Below, one piece after another: positions 54,403 to 62,576 of a DNA stretch of 64,000 nt (positions within the stretch are counted from its first letter, which is position 1; each line of letters starts with the position of its first letter). The position numbers and the translations under genes are program-made. The notes beneath the pieces are model-generated. The model was not told the DNA's origin and ran no database searches. It was given only the letters and a program-made list of their open reading frames with translations. The stretch covers positions 2,108,001-2,172,000 of the forward strand of contig NZ_CP012070.1 of NCBI RefSeq assembly GCF_001189535.1, written 5' to 3'. The DNA comes from Arsenicicoccus sp. oral taxon 190 (GTDB taxonomy: Bacteria > Actinomycetota > Actinomycetes > Actinomycetales > Dermatophilaceae).

Positions 54403-54408
54403 TACCCT
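54403..54408 (+). promoter_or_regulatory. -10 element of the radical SAM gene
   Basis: TACCCT ends 7 nt before ATG 54416, with GGAAGG between; the transcript would be leaderless or nearly so. Confidence 0.5.
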
Positions 54409-54415
54409 GGAAGGC

Positions 54416-56512
54416 ATGACCGTGACCCAGATCGCACCGGCCGTCGCGCGCCGCGGGGCGCCCGGCACCAGCTACTACGAGGCGCTCGAGCCGCTGCTGG
54501 AGCACGTCAGCAAGCCGATCCAGTACGTCGGCGGCGAGCTCAACTCCCAGGTCAAGGACTGGCACTGCGGTGGCCACGGGCCGGGCGGGGAGGAGCTGAC
54601 GGTCCGGTGGGCGCTCATGTACCCCGACGCCTACGAGGTCGGTGTCCCCAACCAGGGGATGATGATCCTCTACGAGGTCCTCAACGAGCAGCCCCACGCG
54701 CTCGCGGAGCGCACCTACTCGGTCTGGCGGGACATGGAGGAGCAGCTGCGCGCGGCGGGCATCCCCCAGCTCACCGTCGACGGCCACCGGGCGGTCCGCG
54801 ACTTCGACCTCTTCGGCATCTCGTTCTCCACCGAGCTGGGCTACACCAACCTGCTGGCGGCGCTGGACCTCGCCGGCATCCCGCTGCACGCCGCCGACCG
54901 CGGCGAGGACGACCCCATCGTCGTGATGGGGGGCCACGCGTCCTTCAACCCCGAGCCGATGGCCGACTTCGTCGACTGCGCCATCGTCGGCGACGGCGAG
55001 GAGGCGGTGCTGGCGGCGACCGAGCTGGTGCGGGCCTGGAAGGCTGCCGGTCGCCCGGGCGGGCGGTCCGGCATACTCCTGCAGCTCGCCCGGACCGGTG
55101 GCGTCTACGTCCCGAGCCTGTATGCCGTCTCCTACCGCCCCGACGGCCGGATCGAGGCGGTCACGCCCACGGCCCCCGGGGTGCCCGATCGCGTCTCCAA
55201 GCACACGGTCATGGACCTCGACGCCTGGCCCTACCCCAAGCAGCCGCTGGTCCCGCTCGCCGAGTCGGTGCACGAGCGGATGTCCGTCGAGATCTTCCGA
55301 GGGTGCACCCGCGGCTGCCGGTTCTGCCAGGCCGGGATGATCACCCGGCCGGTGCGGGAGCGGTCCATCACCGGCATCGGCGAGATGGTCGAGCGCGGCC
55401 TGGCCGCCACGGGTTTCGAGGAGGTCGGGCTGCTGTCGCTGTCGTCGGCCGACCACACCGAGATCGGGGACATCACCCGCGGCCTGGCGGACCGCTACGA
55501 GGGGACCCAGACCGGCCTGTCGCTGCCGTCGACCCGCGTGGACGCCTTCAACATCGACCTGGCCAACGAGCTCACCCGCAACGGCCGGCGCTCCGGGCTG
55601 ACCTTCGCCCCCGAGGGCGGCTCCGAGCGGATCCGCAGGGTCATCAACAAGATGGTGACCGAGGAGGACCTCATCAAGACCGTCGCCGCGGCCTATGGGG
55701 CGGGGTGGCGGCAGGTCAAGCTCTACTTCATGTGCGGGCTGCCGACCGAGACCGACGAGGACGTCCTGCAGATCGCCGAGCTCGCCAAGCGCGTGATCGA
55801 GACCGGGCGCGAGGTCAGCGGGCGCAAGGACATCCGGTGCACCGTGTCCATCGGCGGTTTCGTGCCCAAGGCGCACACGCCCTTCCAGTGGGCCGGTCAG
55901 CTGTCGCCGGAGGGCATCGACGCGCGCCTCGCCAAGCTGCGTGACGCGATCCGCTCGGACAAGCGCTACGGCTCCTCCATCGGCTTCCGCTACCACGACG
56001 GCGAGCCCGGCCAGGTCGAGGGCCTGCTCTCGCGCGGCGACCGGCGCGTGGGCGCCGTCATCGAGGCCGTCTACCGCGACGGCGGCCGGATGGACGGGTG
56101 GAGCGAGCACTTCTCCTACGAGCGGTGGATGCGCTGCGCCGGCACGGCCCTCGAGGGGACCGGCGTCGACGTCGCGTGGTACACCCAGCGCGAGCGCGAC
56201 GAGGACGAGGTGCTGCCCTGGGACCACATCGACTCCGGCCTGGACAAGCAGTGGCTGTGGGACGACTGGCAGGACGCGCTCAACCTCACCGAGGTCGACG
56301 ACTGCCGGTGGACCCCCTGCTTCGACTGCGGGGTCTGCCCCTCCATGGGCACCACGATCGAGACCGGGCCGACGGGCCGCACCCTGCTGCCCCTGTCGGT
56401 CGCCAACCCGGGCACGTCCGCGCTGCGGGCGGCCTCGGCCGGGGCGGCTCCCGCCTCCGGGGCGGGGGGCGCGGGGATGCGGGTCTCGACCGACGACGGC
56501 TCGGACGACTGA
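54416..56512 (+). CDS. B12-binding-type radical SAM protein (TIGR03960 family)
   Basis: 698 aa. N-terminal B12-binding-like domain (LMYPDAYEVGVPNQGMMILY split, near residue 65; VMGGHASFNPEPMADF near 180). Radical SAM domain with the cluster motif CTRGCRFCQAG (near 298) and LTFAPEGGSERIRRVINK near 395. The C-terminus ends with a Cys cluster, CFDCGVCPSMGT (near 640). The family is uncharacterised. In many genomes it sits next to a DUF2344 gene and rne/rng; neither is present here. ATG 54416 is leaderless by geometry. A cytosolic enzyme; its substrate is probably RNA- or cofactor-related. Confidence 0.88.
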   Translation: MTVTQIAPAVARRGAPGTSYYEALEPLLEHVSKPIQYVGGELNSQVKDWHCGGHGPGGEELTVRWALMYPDAYEVGVPNQGMMILYEVLNEQPHALAERTYSVWRDMEEQLRAAGIPQLTVDGHRAVRDFDLFGISFSTELGYTNLLAALDLAGIPLHAADRGEDDPIVVMGGHASFNPEPMADFVDCAIVGDGEEAVLAATELVRAWKAAGRPGGRSGILLQLARTGGVYVPSLYAVSYRPDGRIEAVTPTAPGVPDRVSKHTVMDLDAWPYPKQPLVPLAESVHERMSVEIFRGCTRGCRFCQAGMITRPVRERSITGIGEMVERGLAATGFEEVGLLSLSSADHTEIGDITRGLADRYEGTQTGLSLPSTRVDAFNIDLANELTRNGRRSGLTFAPEGGSERIRRVINKMVTEEDLIKTVAAAYGAGWRQVKLYFMCGLPTETDEDVLQIAELAKRVIETGREVSGRKDIRCTVSIGGFVPKAHTPFQWAGQLSPEGIDARLAKLRDAIRSDKRYGSSIGFRYHDGEPGQVEGLLSRGDRRVGAVIEAVYRDGGRMDGWSEHFSYERWMRCAGTALEGTGVDVAWYTQRERDEDEVLPWDHIDSGLDKQWLWDDWQDALNLTEVDDCRWTPCFDCGVCPSMGTTIETGPTGRTLLPLSVANPGTSALRAASAGAAPASGAGGAGMRVSTDDGSDD

Positions 56513-56540
56513 GGCGCCGCGGCAGCCGGCATACGGCCTC

Positions 56541-56546
56541 TAGGCT
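56541..56546 (+). promoter_or_regulatory. -10 element of the GNAT gene
   Basis: TAGGCT ends 6 nt before GTG 56553, with no ribosome site: leaderless geometry. A GGCATACGG motif lies just upstream. Confidence 0.5.
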
Positions 56547-56552
56547 CGACGG

Positions 56553-57014
56553 GTGAGCACCGTCTGCCGCCTGCACCCGCGCCGCGACCCCGCGGACCTC
56601 GACGTCCTCGTCGAGCTGAGGGCGGCGTGGGCGGCCGATCGCGGGCGCGAGGGTGACCTGGCCGAGCTGCGGCGGCAGATCATCGACTGGCTCACCGCGG
56701 AGGGGGAGTCGCGGCGGATCTGGGCGGCGTCCGACGACGACGAGCCGGTCGGCATGGTGTCGCTTCTCGTCTACAGCCGTATGCCGGACCTCGGCCGCCC
56801 CCAGGGCAGGTGGGGCTACGTCGCGCAGCTGTACGTCCGGCCGCACGCGAGGCGCCGGGGGGTGGCGACGGCGTTGATGGCGGCGCTGACGGAGCATGCG
56901 CGTGACGCCGGGCTGGACCGGCTCGTGCTGCACCCCAGCGAGCAGTCGGTGCCGTTCTACGCCTCGCTCGGCTACCGCCCGGCGCAGGAGCTGATGCTCC
57001 TCCCGCTGCTCTGA
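56553..57014 (+). CDS. GNAT-family N-acetyltransferase
   Basis: 153 aa. Acetyl-CoA-binding motif YVAQLYVRPHARRRGVATALM near residue 88 (split) and the C-terminal VPFYASLGYRPAQELMLLPL block. The acceptor (small molecule or protein N-terminus) cannot be told. GTG 56553 start with a -10 hexamer 6 nt upstream. Convergent with the interrupted dehydrogenase 11 bp away; no terminator seen between. Confidence 0.87.
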   Translation: MSTVCRLHPRRDPADLDVLVELRAAWAADRGREGDLAELRRQIIDWLTAEGESRRIWAASDDDEPVGMVSLLVYSRMPDLGRPQGRWGYVAQLYVRPHARRRGVATALMAALTEHARDAGLDRLVLHPSEQSVPFYASLGYRPAQELMLLPLL

Positions 57015-57025
57015 CGGGGTCTGCC

Positions 57026-57871
57026 TCAGGAGGGGGTGCGGGAGCCGAGCCAGGCGCCGATGCGCGGCGCCAGGGCGGGCACCAGGCGCGCGATGGCGTC
57101 GGCGCCGCGCGCGTCCCGGCCGATGAGCACCCGCCCACGGCCCCGGGCGACGCCGTCCAGGATCGCGGTGGCGGCGTCCTCGGCCGTCGTGATCAGCACC
57201 TTGCCCTCGTAGTCGCGCAGCGCGCGTTCCTACTCGTCCGCGAGAGGGCGGCCGGTCTAACGGGCGTGCGCGAGGGCGGCCCCGATGATGTTGGTGCGGA
57301 CGCCCCCGGGGTGGACGACCGTCACCCGCACGGGCGCGCGGGCCGCGATCATCTCGCAGCGGATGCTCTCGGTGAACCCGCGCACCGCGAACTTCGAGGT
57401 GCAGTAGCCCGCGAGGCTCGTCAGCGCGAGGTCGCCGTTGAGGCTGGACAGGTTGATCAGGTGGCCGGCGCCGGACGCGACCAGGTGGGGGAGGAACTCC
57501 TTGGTGCCGTGGATGACGCCCCACAGGTTGATGTCGATGGCGCGCTCCAGGTCCTCGTAGAAGCTCTAGAGCAGGGTGGTGCCGCCGGTGGTCACGCCGG
57601 CGTTGTTGTAGAGCTGGTGCACCTCGCCGTAGTGGCCGCTGACGTCCTGGGCGAGCCGCCGGACGGCGTCCCGGTCGCGCACGTCGACGCGGTGCGCCAC
57701 CGCCTCGACGCCCAGCGCCTCCACCTGCTGCCGGACCCGGTCCAGGCCGTCCTGGTCCACGTCGGCGAGGGCCAGGCGGCAGCCGCGGCGGGCCAGGCCG
57801 AGGGAGAGCTCCTGGCCGATGCCGGACGCCGCTCCGGTGACGACGGCGACCTTGCCTCGGGTGCGGGTCAT
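57026..57871 (-). pseudogene. Short-chain dehydrogenase with three in-frame TAG codons
   Basis: 281 codons in one continuous frame. VVTGAASGIGQELSLGLARR (NAD-binding), YNNAGVTTGG, INLSSLNG and the catalytic YCTSK are all intact, as is VVHPGGVRTNI. The frame is cut by TAG at codons 102 (57566-57568), 205 (57257-57259) and 214 (57230-57232), each in a context where Gln (CAG) would fit, e.g. DE-TAG-ERALRDYEG. There is no frameshift or other decay. ATG 57871 overlaps the upstream deacylase stop (ATGA). Most simply a recent pseudogene; readthrough of amber codons is the alternative. Confidence 0.85.
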
Positions 57872-58437
57872 GGGCGGGACTCCTCGTGGTGCGTGGTGGG
57901 GTCGTGGCGGGGGAGCGCGAGGGGCAGGGCGCGGGCGCCCGGCAGCGACGCCAGGCTAGCGCCGTCCACCAGGATCTTGGCCCCGCGCACCCCGCCGCCC
58001 ACCACCACCGGGCCGGCCGCGACCACCGCGTCATCCACGAGGATCACCCAGTCCTCGGGCAGCCCGATCGGGGTGATGCCGCCCTGGATCATGCCCGTCA
58101 GGGCCTCCGCCTCGTCCTGCGCGGCGAAGGACACCTTGCGCACCCCGAGCTCCTTGCGCACGACCTTGTTGATGTCGGCGCGGTCCGTCGCGAGCACCAT
58201 CACCGCGGCGTGCACCACCGTCTCTCCGCGGCGGCCCGCGACGACCACGCAGTTGGCCGAGGCGTCGGGCGCGACGGCATACGTCTCGCAGAAGGTCGCG
58301 GTGTCCGCCAGGTGCGGGTCGATCGGGGCCACCCGCGCGCCGGGCACGAGCGGCGCGGCCGCGGCGACGGGCGGCGCCACCAGGTCGCCGTGGTCGGTCA
58401 GCGGGAGCCAGGTCAGGTTTCCTTCGGCGCTGGGCAT
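57868..58437 (-). CDS. YbaK/ProX-type aminoacyl-tRNA deacylase domain protein
   Basis: 189 aa. YbaK/EbsC-like fold that hydrolyses mischarged aminoacyl-tRNA in trans: NCVVVAGRRGETVVHAAVMV near residue 62, VVRKELGVRKVSFA near 92 (conserved Lys), GMIQGGITPIGLP near 115 and VGGGVRGAKILVD near 147. ATG 58437 has TACCGT ending exactly 6 nt upstream. It shares ATGA with the broken dehydrogenase downstream. Divergent from the FAD/Fe-S enzyme at 58510 with 72 bp between. Confidence 0.87.
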   Translation of the reverse strand: MPSAEGNLTWLPLTDHGDLVAPPVAAAAPLVPGARVAPIDPHLADTATFCETYAVAPDASANCVVVAGRRGETVVHAAVMVLATDRADINKVVRKELGVRKVSFAAQDEAEALTGMIQGGITPIGLPEDWVILVDDAVVAAGPVVVGGGVRGAKILVDGASLASLPGARALPLALPRHDPTTHHEESRP

Positions 58438-58443
58438 GGGCCG

Positions 58444-58449
58444 ACGGTA
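58444..58449 (-). promoter_or_regulatory. -10 element of the YbaK-like gene
   Basis: TACCGT on the minus strand ends 6 nt before ATG 58437: leaderless geometry. The divergent gene shows CAGGAT (58498-58503), also 6 nt before its ATG. Confidence 0.45.
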
Positions 58450-58509
58450 GCCGTCCCACCGACCGGGTCCGCCCTCCCGTCTCGGCCCGTGATCGGCCAG
58501 GATGGCCGT

Positions 58510-61368
58510 ATGACGACCGCCGCATCCCTGACCACCGACCTGGTGCACGAGCTGGAGCGTGCCGGGGTCCGCGACGTGCGGGGGGACGACCTGACGCGCA
58601 GCCTGTACTCCACGGACGCGTCGCTCTACCGGGTGCTGCCGCGGGTCGTGGTGATGCCGCACGACGCGGCCGAGGTGGCGGCGGTGCTGGACGTGTGCCG
58701 GCGCACCGGGGTGCCGCTCACCAGCCGCGGCGCCGGGACGAGCTGTGCCGGCAACGCCGTCGGGCCCGGGGTGGTGCTCGACTTCTCGCGCCACATGGGG
58801 CGGGTGCTCTCGGTCGACCCGGCGGCCCGCACCGCCGTGGTGGAGGCGGGCACCGTCCACGCGACGCTGCAGCGGGCGGTGCGGGGGCACGGGGTCCGCT
58901 TCGGGCCGGACCCGTCGAGCCACACCCGCGCCACCGTCGGCGGGATGATCGGCAACAACGCGTGCGGCAACCGGGCGCTGGGCTACGGCCGCACCTCCGA
59001 CAACATCGCCGGCATGGTGGCGCTCACGGCGGCGGGGGACGAGCTGCGCCTCACGACCGGGGTGGGCGGGGGCGCCCCCACGGTGAGCGGGGCGCCCGGA
59101 CCGGTCGAGGCGGTGCGGGCCCTCACGCAGTCCCACCTGGCGACCATCCGCACCGAGCTGGGCAGGTTCGGCCGGCAGGTGTCGGGCTACGCCTGCGAGC
59201 ACCTCCTCCCCGAGCGGGGCTTCGACCTGGGGCGCGCCCTCGTCGGCTCCGAGGGGACCCTCGCGGTGGTCACCGAGGCGACCGTGACCCTCCTGAGCGA
59301 CCCGGCGGTCACCTCGCTGCTCGTCCTGGGGTTCGACGACATCTACGCCGCAGGCGACGTCGCCCCGCTCATGAAGCAGCTCGGCGCGGTCGCCTCCGAG
59401 GGGATCGACCGGCGGATCATCGACGTGGTCCGGGCGCGGCTCGGGGACGCCGCCGTGCCGGACCTGCCCGAGGGCGACGCGTGGCTCTTCGTCGAGCCCG
59501 TGGGGGAGACGGTCGAGGAGGTCCGCGAGCGCACGCAGGCGCTGATCGACGCGGTCGACGCCCGCTCGCACCGCGTGGTCGACGACCCGGTCGAGGCGCG
59601 AGCGCTGTGGCGCATCCGGGAGGACGGCGCCGGGCTGTCGGGGCGCACCCCGCGAGACCGGCCCGGCTACGCCGGCTGGGAGGACGCGGCGGTGCCGCCG
59701 GAGTCCTTCGGCGCCTACCTGCGCGAGTTCGACCGGCTGCTGGAGCACCACGGCCTGACCGGCCTGCCCTACGGCCACTTCGGCGACGGCTGCCTGCACA
59801 TCCGGATCGACTTCGACCTCGACCGCCCCGGGGGGACCGGGCGGTTCCGGGAGTTCCTGCTCGAGTCGGCGGACCTGGTGGGGCGCTTCGGCGGATCGGT
59901 GTCGGGGGAGCACGGCGACGGCCGGGCCCGGTCCGAGCTGCTGCCGCGGATCTACTCCGCGGCCGCGCTGGAACTCTTCGCCGGGGTCAAGTGCGCCCTG
60001 GACCCGGACAACCTGCTCAACCCGGGCGTCCTCGTGGACCCCGACCCGGCCGACGCCTACCTGCGCGTGCCGGCGGCGCAGCAGGTCTCGGGGCTGGCCT
60101 TCGGCTACCCCGCGGACCAGGGCGACTTCTCCCAGGCCGTGCACCGGTGCACCGGGGTCGGCAAGTGCCGCGCCGACCACGCGCCGGGCGCCGTGTCGGT
60201 GATGTGCCCGTCCTACCTCGCCACCCGGGAGGAGAAGGACTCCACGCGGGGGCGCGCGCGGGCCCTGCAGGAGATGCTGAGCCCTTTCTCCGCGATCAAG
60301 GACTGGCGCAGCCCGGAGCTGCACGAGGCGCTGGACCTGTGCCTGTCGTGCAAGGGGTGCGCCTCGGACTGCCCGACCGGCATCGACATGGCGACCTACA
60401 AGGCCGAGGTGCTGCACCAGACCTACCGCGGCCGGCTGCGCCCGCCGTCCCACTACGCCCTCGGCTGGCTCCCCGCCTGGTCCCGTATGGCGTCTCGCAG
60501 CCCCCGCCTGGCCAACGCCCTCATGGCGGCGCCCGGGGTCGCGCGGGTGGGGATGCGGGCCGCCGGGGTGGACCCGCGGCGCTCGCTGCCGCGGTTCGCC
60601 GAGCAGACCTTCCGGGGGTGGTTCGCCGAGCACGGCGTCGACGCGTCGGCGGACGGCTCGCCCGGCAAGCCCGTGGTGCTCTTCGTCGACAGCTTCGTCG
60701 AGCACTTCTCGCCGCAGGTGGGGATCGACGCCGTGACGGTCCTGCGCGCGGCCGGCTACACGCCGATCGTGACGGGTCGGCAGGTGTGCTGCGGCCTGAC
60801 GTGGATCTCCACCGGGCAGCTCGACAGCGCCCGACGCATCCTGACCAAGGCGGTGCGTGAGCTGGATCCCTATGTCGTGCAAGGCATCCCGATCGTCGGT
60901 CTGGAGCCGAGCTGCACGGCGGCGCTGCGCCACGACGCCGTCGACCTGCTGCAGACCGACGCCGCCCGGCGGGTCGCGGGCGGCGTCGTGACCCTCGCGG
61001 AGCTGCTCGCCGCCGACGAGACCTGGACGCCGCCGGACCTCACCGGGGTCGAGGTGGTGGCGCAGCCGCACTGCCACCACGCGTCGATCCTCGGCTGGTC
61101 GGCGGACGCCCAGCTGCTCGACCGCGCGGGTGCCGACGTGACCCGTCTCGGGGGATGCTGCGGCCTGGCCGGCAACTTCGGGGTCGAGCAGGGCCACTAC
61201 GAGGTCTCGGTGGCTGTCGCCGAGCAGCAGCTCCTGCCCGCCATACGGTCGATGTCCCCGGGAGCGGTGCTGCTGGCCGACGGCTTCTCGTGCCGGACGC
61301 AGGCGGACGACCTCGCGGACCAGGAGGGCGTGCACCTCGCCACCCTCCTCGCGACCTACCTGCGGTAG
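58510..61368 (+). CDS. FAD- and Fe-S-binding D-2-hydroxyacid dehydrogenase, large fusion
   Basis: 952 aa. FAD domain with PLTSRGAGTSCAGNAVGPGV (near residue 70) and VGGMIGNNACGNRALGYGRT (near 145); substrate-domain signature LPYGHFGDGCLHIRIDFDL (near 420) and GEHGDGRARSELL (near 470). Fe-S motifs are CTGVGKCRAD...MCPSYLATREEKD (near 550) and CLSCKGCASDCPTGIDM (near 615). Two terminal CCG-type segments follow (QVCCGLTWIS; GGCCGLAGNFGVE). The family oxidises D-lactate, glycolate or 2-hydroxyglutarate. Paralogous to the protein at 11291-14110 but with a different Fe-S linker. ATG 58510, CAGGAT 6 nt upstream. Confidence 0.87.
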   Translation: MTTAASLTTDLVHELERAGVRDVRGDDLTRSLYSTDASLYRVLPRVVVMPHDAAEVAAVLDVCRRTGVPLTSRGAGTSCAGNAVGPGVVLDFSRHMGRVLSVDPAARTAVVEAGTVHATLQRAVRGHGVRFGPDPSSHTRATVGGMIGNNACGNRALGYGRTSDNIAGMVALTAAGDELRLTTGVGGGAPTVSGAPGPVEAVRALTQSHLATIRTELGRFGRQVSGYACEHLLPERGFDLGRALVGSEGTLAVVTEATVTLLSDPAVTSLLVLGFDDIYAAGDVAPLMKQLGAVASEGIDRRIIDVVRARLGDAAVPDLPEGDAWLFVEPVGETVEEVRERTQALIDAVDARSHRVVDDPVEARALWRIREDGAGLSGRTPRDRPGYAGWEDAAVPPESFGAYLREFDRLLEHHGLTGLPYGHFGDGCLHIRIDFDLDRPGGTGRFREFLLESADLVGRFGGSVSGEHGDGRARSELLPRIYSAAALELFAGVKCALDPDNLLNPGVLVDPDPADAYLRVPAAQQVSGLAFGYPADQGDFSQAVHRCTGVGKCRADHAPGAVSVMCPSYLATREEKDSTRGRARALQEMLSPFSAIKDWRSPELHEALDLCLSCKGCASDCPTGIDMATYKAEVLHQTYRGRLRPPSHYALGWLPAWSRMASRSPRLANALMAAPGVARVGMRAAGVDPRRSLPRFAEQTFRGWFAEHGVDASADGSPGKPVVLFVDSFVEHFSPQVGIDAVTVLRAAGYTPIVTGRQVCCGLTWISTGQLDSARRILTKAVRELDPYVVQGIPIVGLEPSCTAALRHDAVDLLQTDAARRVAGGVVTLAELLAADETWTPPDLTGVEVVAQPHCHHASILGWSADAQLLDRAGADVTRLGGCCGLAGNFGVEQGHYEVSVAVAEQQLLPAIRSMSPGAVLLADGFSCRTQADDLADQEGVHLATLLATYLR

Positions 61369-61370
61369 CG

Positions 61371-61402
61371 GGATCGACCGGCCGTCCTTCACCAGGCTGA
61401 TC
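61371..61402 (-). repeat. Third, partial copy of the dapB-lutC intergenic repeat
   Basis: Read on the minus strand, GATCAGCCTGG (61392-61402) followed by GGCCGGTCGATCC (61371-61383) reproduces, in the same order, segments of the repeat at 14975-15054, with a different 8-nt join. It lies immediately after the FAD/Fe-S dehydrogenase stop, again between convergent genes. Confidence 0.7.
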
Positions 61403-61453
61403 CTTCGGCCCCCGGCGGGTCTGTGCCCTGCGGTGACGCACCTGCCCGTAGCG

Positions 61454-61492
61454 GTCACGTCCGCCCGCCCTCGCGCGCCGGGCGGACGTGAC
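61454..61492. terminator. Perfect 14-bp stem-loop between convergent genes
   Basis: GTCACGTCCGCCCG (61454-61467) pairs exactly with CGGGCGGACGTGAC (61479-61492) around an 11-nt loop, 26 bp before the stop of the convergent permease gene. Confidence 0.85.
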
Positions 61493-61518
61493 GACCTCAG
61501 GCAGATCCTGCGGCGGCG

Positions 61519-62427
61519 TCAGGCCGGGTCGAGCGCCTCGGCCCGGCGGCGGTCGGTGTCGACCAGCTCGCGTCGGTGCTCGCGCAGCGACCAGGCGACG
61601 GCGCCGACCCAGACGGCGGCGATCGCGGCATACGAGAAGGCTTGGACGGTCCCGGAGGCGCCGATCCAGTCGCTGCGCAGCAGGGTCCGGACGTTGGTCA
61701 GCACGATCAGGCCGCCGACGGCCGACCCGAGGATGCGCGGCGGCAGGTGGCGCACCAGCCACGCGGCGATGGGCGCGGCGACCAGACCGCCGAGCAGCAG
61801 CGCGAGCGCCATCCCCGGGACGATCGCACCGCCCCCGAGCCCCAGGAAGAAGCCCGCCGACGCCGCCACCGACACCGCGAACTCCGACGCGTCGATCGAG
61901 CCGATCACCTTGCGCGGCTCGAGCCGGCCGCTGGCGAGGATCGCCGGCGTCCCGATCGGGCCCCAGCCGCCGCCACCCGTCGCGTCGACGAACCCCGCCA
62001 CGAAGCCGAGCGGCGACAGGAACCGCCGACGCAGCGGCTTGCCGAGGTGCTCGGTCGTCACGCTCTGGATCGTGAAGCGCACGAGGATGTAGACGCCCAG
62101 CGTCAGCAGCACGAGAGACATGACGGGGGCGGCGATCTCGGTGGACAGCCAGGACAGGACGGTGGCGCCGAGGAAGGCGCCGACCGCGCCGGGCAGGCCG
62201 ATCCGTCCGACGACCTTCCACTCGATGTTGCCGAACTTCCAGTGGCTGACGCCGGACGCCAGCGTGGTGCCGATCTCCGCGAGGTGGACGGTGGCGGAGG
62301 CCGAGGCGGGGTTGATGCCGGCGGCGAGCAGCAGGGTGGACGACGTGACGCCGTACGCCATGCCGAGGCTGCCGTCGATGAGCTGGGCGATCAGGCCGAC
62401 GATCGCGAGGATGATGAGGGTGGGCAC
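61519..62427 (-). CDS. TauE/SafE-family sulfite or sulfonate exporter
   Basis: 302 aa, eight hydrophobic segments. TauE/SafE signatures: LIDGSLGMAYGVTSSTLLLA near residue 17, ASATVHLAEIGTTLASG near 44, GFVDATGGGGWGPIGTPAIL near 145 and AGFFLGLGGGAIVPGMALAL near 195. The family exports or imports sulfite, sulfoacetate and similar organosulfur anions. GTG 62427 has AGGAG 8 nt upstream. A 22-codon leader peptide of the actinobacterial sulfur-gene type precedes it, which strengthens the sulfur assignment and suggests control by translation of the leader. Confidence 0.88.
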   Translation of the reverse strand: MPTLIILAIVGLIAQLIDGSLGMAYGVTSSTLLLAAGINPASASATVHLAEIGTTLASGVSHWKFGNIEWKVVGRIGLPGAVGAFLGATVLSWLSTEIAAPVMSLVLLTLGVYILVRFTIQSVTTEHLGKPLRRRFLSPLGFVAGFVDATGGGGWGPIGTPAILASGRLEPRKVIGSIDASEFAVSVAASAGFFLGLGGGAIVPGMALALLLGGLVAAPIAAWLVRHLPPRILGSAVGGLIVLTNVRTLLRSDWIGASGTVQAFSYAAIAAVWVGAVAWSLREHRRELVDTDRRRAEALDPA

Positions 62428-62472
62428 GGTGGAGCTCCTGGGGTCGAGCGGGTGGGGTGGGCGGGCGCGGGC

Positions 62473-62541
62473 TCAGCGACAGAGCTGGCTGGCGACCCGC
62501 TGCAGGTCCACGTGGCGGCGCTCGATGCGCATCAGGTGCAT
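62473..62541 (-). CDS. 22-aa sulfur-type leader peptide upstream of TauE/SafE
   Basis: ATG 62541 to TGA 62473: MHLMRIERRHVD followed by LQRVASQLCR. The RRHVDL-x-RVAS-x-LCR pattern is that of short putative leader peptides found ahead of sulfur assimilation and transport genes in actinobacteria (known to me from annotation patterns). The ATG lies 6 nt after a TAGGGT -10, so this ORF is translated from a leaderless transcript; the permease GTG is 45 nt after the stop. A single Cys codon near the end would make translation sensitive to cysteinyl-tRNA supply. Confidence 0.78.
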   Translation of the reverse strand: MHLMRIERRHVDLQRVASQLCR

Positions 62542-62547
62542 GGCCCG

Positions 62548-62576
62548 ACCCTAGGGTCGGCACGTTATGCCGTCAA
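62548..62576 (-). promoter_or_regulatory. Promoter of the leader peptide-tauE unit
   Basis: -35 TTGACG (62571-62576) and -10 TAGGGT (62548-62553) at 17-bp spacing, the best-formed promoter in the window; the -10 ends 6 nt before the leader-peptide ATG. Confidence 0.75.

Noticed and set aside
53033..56227. Minus-strand continuation of a 1653-codon open frame upstream of the AAA+ gene
   Set aside because: It runs antisense through the radical SAM gene and out of frame through telA; only 51266-53032 has protein-like sequence.
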